Origin: an uncultured Opitutia bacterium | GTDB lineage: Bacteria > Verrucomicrobiota > Verrucomicrobiae > Opitutales > MB11C04 | Assembly (NCBI GenBank): GCA_913048545.1 | Contig: CAJWWH010000106.1 | Coordinates: 1 to 5,847 of the forward strand | Length of the DNA: 5,847 bases | Direction: 5' to 3' | Shown here: one piece after another, positions 1 through 3,262 of the stretch | Position numbering within the stretch: position 1 is the stretch's first letter | Layout of the letters: every line of letters starts with the position of its first letter | The notes under the pieces: generated by a model | Databases searched by the model: none | The model's input: the letters and a program-made list of their open reading frames with translations, nothing else | What the model was told of the DNA's origin: nothing | Translations under genes and position numbers: made by a program

Positions 1-96
1 CATAGAAATGAGGGAATGAGGATTAAATTGAAATATCAAATATGTCCCATATTTCAAAAATATGTCAACCGAGTACTCGTTATAGAAATGGAAAAT
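1..96 (-). promoter_or_regulatory. AT-rich region with possible leftward promoter
   Basis: This stretch lies downstream of the nucleotidyltransferase cassette. On the minus strand a perfect TTGACA (68-63) is followed after 18 nt by CATATT (44-39, 4 of 6 matches to TATAAT), and an ATG sits at the window edge (3-1). This would fit a promoter for a minus-strand gene that begins at or beyond the left edge. Two copies of GACATATTT (66-58 and 46-38, 20 bp apart) cover the -35 and -10 positions, and a 9-bp dyad TTGAAATAT/ATATTTCAA (28-36 and 49-57) overlaps them, so the site could be operator-controlled. A 10-bp palindrome CGAGTACTCG is at 70-79. No T-tract follows a strong hairpin, so I do not call a terminator. 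All of this is inferred from short motifs. Confidence 0.3.
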
Positions 97-627
97 TCAG
101 ATCAGTCCAGCTTGCTCGAGCTCCTTGAACTTTTTCAATTTCTCACGAATCTTAACCCGGTAACGCTGGTCGCGAATCCGTGCCTTTTCCCGCTTTTTTT
201 CGGGACTGACCCGGGGGCGACCACGTCGTAAACGAACCACATTTTCAGGAATAGTGAAGACTCCCCTTTGGCGAAAAGAAGCGGGCGTATCAATCAAAAG
301 CGAAGACCGTGCATTATCTGAAAACCAGGGAAATTCCAGGCAAACACTTTTTTTCTGAACCCATGGTGGGCGCTCAACCCCGGCCTGATCCGCAATCCAT
401 TCCGCGTAAGCGGAAAGGTAAGCATCCGCAACTTCTCCCTCATTGAACTTGTTCTTCAATTTTCTGGGGGCTTCATCGATTGCTCTTTTTAGGGCCGGGC
501 GATTACTGATATCACCACGGGTAACTTCATGAATCCATTCGCGAAGAAGAAGGCCAAACTCTTCCAAGGAGGAGGATTGCTTTGCCACTTCCCTTACTGT
601 TTTAGGCCGTTGAGCAAATCTCTTCAT
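97..627 (-). CDS. Nucleotidyltransferase partner protein, putative antitoxin
   Basis: A 176-residue cytosolic protein, second gene of a cassette. Its ATG (627-625) overlaps the TGA of the upstream nucleotidyltransferase as ATGA, and AGGAGG (640-635) lies 7 nt before the start, so translation should be strong. The body (about 1-130) is helical at first. It then carries a pattern I recall from proteins encoded next to DUF6036-type nucleotidyltransferases: PPW (87-89), PWF (100-102), TP.SF (114-118) and RGVF (121-124). The tail (134-176) is very basic, starting with an AT-hook-like RGRP (135-138) and continuing as a lysine/arginine-rich helix rich in R-E-K repeats, with leucines at 164, 170 and 175. 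No catalytic motif is visible. By position, likely DNA-binding tail and strong translation I infer an antitoxin or regulator of its neighbour. The function is not proven, and it could instead be a structural partner. Confidence 0.8.
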   Translation of the reverse strand: MKRFAQRPKTVREVAKQSSSLEEFGLLLREWIHEVTRGDISNRPALKRAIDEAPRKLKNKFNEGEVADAYLSAYAEWIADQAGVERPPWVQKKSVCLEFPWFSDNARSSLLIDTPASFRQRGVFTIPENVVRLRRGRPRVSPEKKREKARIRDQRYRVKIREKLKKFKELEQAGLI

Positions 628-1163
628 AAATTCCCCTCCTCGATTAACTTTTCTAAAAAAAGGCGGTCGGACGGGGATGGCACATCATCCGGATAATACT
701 TATCAATCCAGTCCTGAATTTCTTCGAATTTATTTATACCCAACTTACTGATTAAAAAACGAAGATCCTCTTCATCCCCCTTGTATCCTGGAAGAGCACG
801 GCGGCAGGCCAAGGCTTTCATTGCCAGAAGGTATCCTGCAGTGGGCACGGTAATTTGTAGACCAGGTAGATCCAGAGGTAACTCACGAATTGATTCACGC
901 GTACCGAGAAATTGTTTCACTTCATCATTAATCCAGTCTTCAGGTAATTCATACTCCAAGGCGACTTTACGAATGAGAGGTTGTATTTTGGATGGAGGAT
1001 AAAATATCGCATCCACATCACGGGTCACTCGCTTCCGGTCGTAAGCAAGCATCATGGCACACCCTCCATAGACGCAGAGATTCAGTTGAACAGAATTTTC
1101 TTCTGCCAATTCCCCTAATCGCTTAAGGGCAACAATTAACTCATCCTTACTAAACTTTTTCAA
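624..1163 (-). CDS. DUF6036/AbiEii-like nucleotidyltransferase
   Basis: A 179-residue cytosolic protein of the minimal nucleotidyltransferase type (DUF6036, related to AbiEii/MNT-like enzymes). Such enzymes transfer nucleotides to RNA or protein targets and often act as toxins or phage-defence effectors; the substrate here is unknown. Visible motifs are YGGCA (32-36, the GG[ST] loop with Cys where Ser/Thr is usual), the metal-binding pair TRDVD (47-51, D49 and D51), MKALACR (115-121) and GDEEDL (129-134), matching the family's 'MK.xA.R...KD..DL' C-terminal pattern. The length fits a complete single-domain enzyme. The start is TTG, with no clear Shine-Dalgarno; an in-frame TAA lies directly before it and an in-frame ATG (1175-1173) just beyond that stop. 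It is the first gene of a two-gene unit with an ATGA overlap to its partner. The family call is confident; the toxin role is inferred from context. Confidence 0.85.
   Translation of the reverse strand: MKKFSKDELIVALKRLGELAEENSVQLNLCVYGGCAMMLAYDRKRVTRDVDAIFYPPSKIQPLIRKVALEYELPEDWINDEVKQFLGTRESIRELPLDLPGLQITVPTAGYLLAMKALACRRALPGYKGDEEDLRFLISKLGINKFEEIQDWIDKYYPDDVPSPSDRLFLEKLIEEGNL
635..640 (-). promoter_or_regulatory. Strong ribosome binding site of the partner gene
   Basis: AGGAGG on the minus strand, 7 nt before the ATG at 627 and inside the last codons of the nucleotidyltransferase gene. It settles the start of the partner and is the clearest Shine-Dalgarno in the window. The upstream gene has none, so the partner is probably made in excess. 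Confidence 0.75.
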
Positions 1164-1243
1164 TTAATAGAACATAGCACGACGCTTTATTAATTTCAAT
1201 ATTCTTATTTTGATAGCAACGACCAAGCCGATTATGAAATAAT
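1164..1243 (-). other. Intergenic gap before the nucleotidyltransferase cassette
   Basis: An 80-bp AT-rich gap between the PHP-protein stop and the nucleotidyltransferase start, both on the minus strand. I see no hairpin with a T-tract, so read-through from the PHP gene is possible. A weak promoter candidate reads TTGGTC, 17 nt, AATATT on the minus strand. A short dyad TGAA-ATAA-TTCA overlaps the PHP stop codon. The cassette presumably has its own promoter here, but no strong one stands out. Confidence 0.25.
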
Positions 1244-2269
1244 TCAACGCCCGTCGGTAAAGACAGGCTGTGTCCACGCATAATATTCTCGAAGGGAACC
1301 GTCCGCTTTTTTCACTCGGCGGGTAACTTTGGCACGTAAATAAGCCCCCTCGACTTTGTGAGAAGCAGACAAGCCCGTTACCGCTTTGAGAATCTCACCA
1401 CCCGGACCAATAAATTCAATAATAGTACCTGGTTCCCCCTTACTGACGGGGCGACCAAAGAGAAATTCAGAAGCCAGTTCACAAGCGGTTTCTTCTTCAT
1501 TGACTGATAGTTCGATATAATCTTCCCCACTCTTCAACATATCTAACATAACCCCTGAAGAGGAATAGAAATCTCCCTTAAGCATCGCCGCAGTAAGAGC
1601 ACTGGAGGTTAACTCTTTGGAGCGCACCATGACCCAACCCCGTCCCGGGTTATTTTCTTTTTCTCCCCACTTTTTCAGCTTATGGGCATCATCCGAGGAT
1701 ACGCCGTAAATGGTCATACCCTTTTCAAGAAGTGCGTCCCACAACACTTCCAGACTGGGTCGATGCGCATTTCCAAAGCTGTGAACTCCTGGATGGGCAT
1801 TATAGAGTTCAAACATAAAGAGATTTTTCACCGGAGAAATTTCGTGAGTATGAATTGACCTACCCCAGTTTGGGTGATTAAGAATGAGTGCACCACCCGC
1901 TTTTCGGGTCTCATCGACATGATTCTGAATTATTTTCGATCGGTTCTTATCTTTAAATCCCCAGGGAACCAAGCGGGACACATTCATCGCGGTGCTGTGT
2001 ACTGGCCCAGTTACTTCTTCTCCAGGCACAAGTAAGAAATCACTCCGCACTTCCCCATTCAGTTCAATTGTGGAAGGATCGATAAATTTATTATGTTCGC
2101 TGAGGATTAGAAAATTATATCCCCGATCATGATACCATTGGGCGACCACATTGGGTGTAGTATCCGCATGTCCGCAAAGTGTGGTGTGCACGTGAGTGTT
2201 TCCTTTGTACCACTTCTGGGAGTGTACAAGAGTAGGAAGCAGGGCAATAAGGAGAGTGAGGAGTTTCAC
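1244..2269 (-). CDS. Secreted PHP-domain metallophosphoesterase-like protein
   Basis: A 341-residue exported protein. The GTG start gives a clean signal peptide: a lysine, a leucine-rich core (3-14) and a likely cut after VHS (15-17). The mature part is a PHP domain (polymerase and histidinol phosphatase fold), a TIM-barrel that binds two or three metal ions and usually hydrolyses phosphoesters. Likely metal ligands are H26 and H28 (NTHVH), H59 (SEHN), E84 (PGEE), H91, H132 (NHPNW), E154, and D194 and H196 (SDDAH), so the active site looks intact. Residues about 245-341 form a beta-rich C-terminal region, probably an accessory domain. The substrate is unknown; secreted versions occur in environmental bacteria and are not histidine-biosynthesis enzymes. 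The upstream region offers TTGACT (2304-2299), 17 nt and a poor -10, with GGTGGGG just before the start. It is the only clear enzyme in this stretch and has no obvious operon partner. Confidence 0.85.
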   Translation of the reverse strand: MKLLTLLIALLPTLVHSQKWYKGNTHVHTTLCGHADTTPNVVAQWYHDRGYNFLILSEHNKFIDPSTIELNGEVRSDFLLVPGEEVTGPVHSTAMNVSRLVPWGFKDKNRSKIIQNHVDETRKAGGALILNHPNWGRSIHTHEISPVKNLFMFELYNAHPGVHSFGNAHRPSLEVLWDALLEKGMTIYGVSSDDAHKLKKWGEKENNPGRGWVMVRSKELTSSALTAAMLKGDFYSSSGVMLDMLKSGEDYIELSVNEEETACELASEFLFGRPVSKGEPGTIIEFIGPGGEILKAVTGLSASHKVEGAYLRAKVTRRVKKADGSLREYYAWTQPVFTDGR

Positions 2270-2414
2270 GACCCCACCATCTTCTGCCGCAACCAGACAG
2301 TCAATGGATAATTTATAGAAACCGAAAACTGACCACCGGAGTTGATCTTTTTATGACATGCTTATGACACCCGGTTCCTTTGACCCAGAGTAGTTGGTTT
2401 TCTTTTATTGGGGA
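2270..2414. promoter_or_regulatory. Divergent promoter region with tandem TTATGACA
   Basis: A 145-bp region between the minus-strand PHP gene and the plus-strand small gene. It contains two exact TTATGACA copies (2351-2358 and 2362-2369), 11 bp apart, that is, on the same face of the helix, as expected for a tandem regulator site. For the rightward gene TTGACC (2380-2385), 17 nt and TTTTAT (2403-2408) place +1 at the ATG itself. For the leftward gene there is TTGACT (2304-2299), and a TATAAA (2317-2312) without a good -35. Promoter assignment is by short motif only. Confidence 0.35.
2351..2369. repeat. Tandem direct repeat TTATGACA x2
   Basis: Two identical 8-bp copies separated by TGC, with a period of 11 bp, midway between divergent genes. 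The helical phasing suggests an operator bound by a protein dimer or tandem monomers. No known regulator consensus is recognised. Confidence 0.5.
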
Positions 2415-2849
2415 ATGAAGAAACTAGAGAGCAATAAATTTCTCGCCACACTCGCTCGGCTTAAACTGCAGTGCGTGGTAGGAACGGAGGATGGAAAATT
2501 TTATGTGTATTACGATCCAATTGAAAAGGATTATCTTTTTGTCGGACGATGGGTAGATATTTGGTACGAGGAGGATATTCCGCTTCCAACCCCTGAATCA
2601 AGACAGGTCTGTAACCGGGGAAAAAATCTCGACGAACTTTCAAGAGGGTTCAAAAAACTGTACAATGAACGGATATGGTGCCTTTGCCGGATCGAATACC
2701 TGAATGATACATACAACTTCACCAATCTCCTTTTTGAAGAGTGGAAAAAACAGGGAATCAAAACACTCAAACTTATAGACTTTTACCGTTACGACGGTCA
2801 CGGTGTAGCCCTTCAAAAAAGATACGATAATTTTCTCAGGGGATTATAA
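2415..2849 (+). CDS. Hypothetical aromatic-rich protein
   Basis: I do not recognise this protein. From the ATG it has 144 residues, no signal peptide and no membrane segment, so it should be cytosolic. Aromatic residues are unusually common, about 23 of 144, including the clusters KFYVYY, RWVDIWY and IDFYRY. Four cysteines are present, two as a C-L-C pair. The reading frame continues upstream to a TTG at 2394, which would add seven residues (an MVFFYWG-like stretch), but the ATG is followed by a normal MKK opening and I prefer it. No proper Shine-Dalgarno lies in front: GGGG abuts the start codon. A promoter spaced to start transcription at the ATG is possible. The frame is open over its whole length and ends in TAA 26 nt from a convergent gene. 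It is likely a real gene of unknown role. Confidence 0.65.
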   Translation: MKKLESNKFLATLARLKLQCVVGTEDGKFYVYYDPIEKDYLFVGRWVDIWYEEDIPLPTPESRQVCNRGKNLDELSRGFKKLYNERIWCLCRIEYLNDTYNFTNLLFEEWKKQGIKTLKLIDFYRYDGHGVALQKRYDNFLRGL

Positions 2850-2875
2850 AACCTTATATTAGAAACCCTAAACTC

Positions 2876-3127
2876 TCAGTTAATCCTGCGATTCCTCTTT
2901 GGATGACGAAAAAAATTGTAGACTAGGAAGACTCCTAGAAGCACGAATGTACCAGACGGCCAGGCATACCAGCCAAGACCAAATGAAAGACCAATCAAAA
3001 AACAGGCAACCCATATACTTAACATAGCAACGAAAAGAATCAGGGCTCTAACAATGGAAGGGTCCTTTCTCATCGGCAACTCACGGTTCCCGTAATTGTA
3101 ATCTCCAAATCCTCCAGGATGAAACAT
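2876..3127 (-). CDS. Small two-helix membrane protein
   Basis: An 83-residue protein of unknown function. A glycine- and tyrosine-rich head (1-18) is followed by two hydrophobic helices, about 28-48 and 55-73, joined by a short GLGWYAWPSG turn, and a basic tail (74-81, RHPKRNRR). The positive tail and the short first loop predict a hairpin with both ends in the cytosol. Start choice: ATG at 3127, with AGG about 9 nt upstream. An internal ATG (Met19, MRKDPSIV) would give a tighter 65-residue protein and cannot be excluded. TTGCTT (3162-3157), 17 nt and TAGGTT (3139-3134) lie upstream, with +1 predicted at the ATG. It converges on the plus-strand hypothetical gene and is divergent from the large secreted protein. 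I recognise no named family. Confidence 0.65.
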   Translation of the reverse strand: MFHPGGFGDYNYGNRELPMRKDPSIVRALILFVAMLSIWVACFLIGLSFGLGWYAWPSGTFVLLGVFLVYNFFRHPKRNRRIN

Positions 3128-3258
3128 ATTTTAAACCTATGCCTGCCCTCTAGAATAAGCAAGCGGACGGACTAATTTTCATTAGACCCTAGCATTAAAG
3201 GAAATCGAATGGCTCAATCCACTTGCGAAAAAAAGAAGGAATTGCAGAATGAACCTTT
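3128..3258. promoter_or_regulatory. Divergent region upstream of the large secreted protein
   Basis: A 131-bp region between the small membrane protein (minus) and the large gene (plus). It holds a short dyad CTAAT-tttc-ATTAG (3172-3185), a possible short leader reading frame (3209-3262), and AGAAGGA (3234-3240). No convincing -35/-10 pair for the rightward gene is visible. For the leftward gene the TTGCTT/TAGGTT pair is the best candidate. Confidence 0.3.
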
Positions 3259-3262
3259 GTGA
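3209..3262 (+). CDS. Possible 17-codon leader peptide
   Basis: ATG to TGA encodes MAQSTCEKKKELQNEPL. AAAGGA lies about 6 nt before the ATG, a usable ribosome site. The TGA overlaps the GTG start of the large gene as GTGA, so terminating ribosomes could restart there. The peptide is hydrophilic and has no run of a single amino acid typical of attenuators. GTGA overlaps arise easily when the second codon begins with A, so the coupling could be chance. Low confidence. Confidence 0.25.
   Translation: MAQSTCEKKKELQNEPL

Noticed and set aside
28..57. Hairpin as a terminator of the nucleotidyltransferase cassette
   Set aside because: The stem is almost all A/T and is not followed by a T-tract on the minus strand.
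16..231. Plus-strand frame of 71 codons
   Set aside because: It is antisense to the end of the partner gene, has no ribosome site, and its protein shows no family pattern.
781..1002. Plus-strand frame of 73 codons
   Set aside because: Fully antisense to the nucleotidyltransferase, whose conserved motifs prove the minus-strand frame.
2394..2414. TTG start extending the hypothetical protein by seven residues
   Set aside because: No Shine-Dalgarno supports it, the added residues are very hydrophobic, and the downstream ATG has a normal MKK opening.
2850..2875. Bidirectional terminator between the convergent genes
   Set aside because: The 26-bp gap shows no stable stem; AGGG and CCCT are too short and too far apart.
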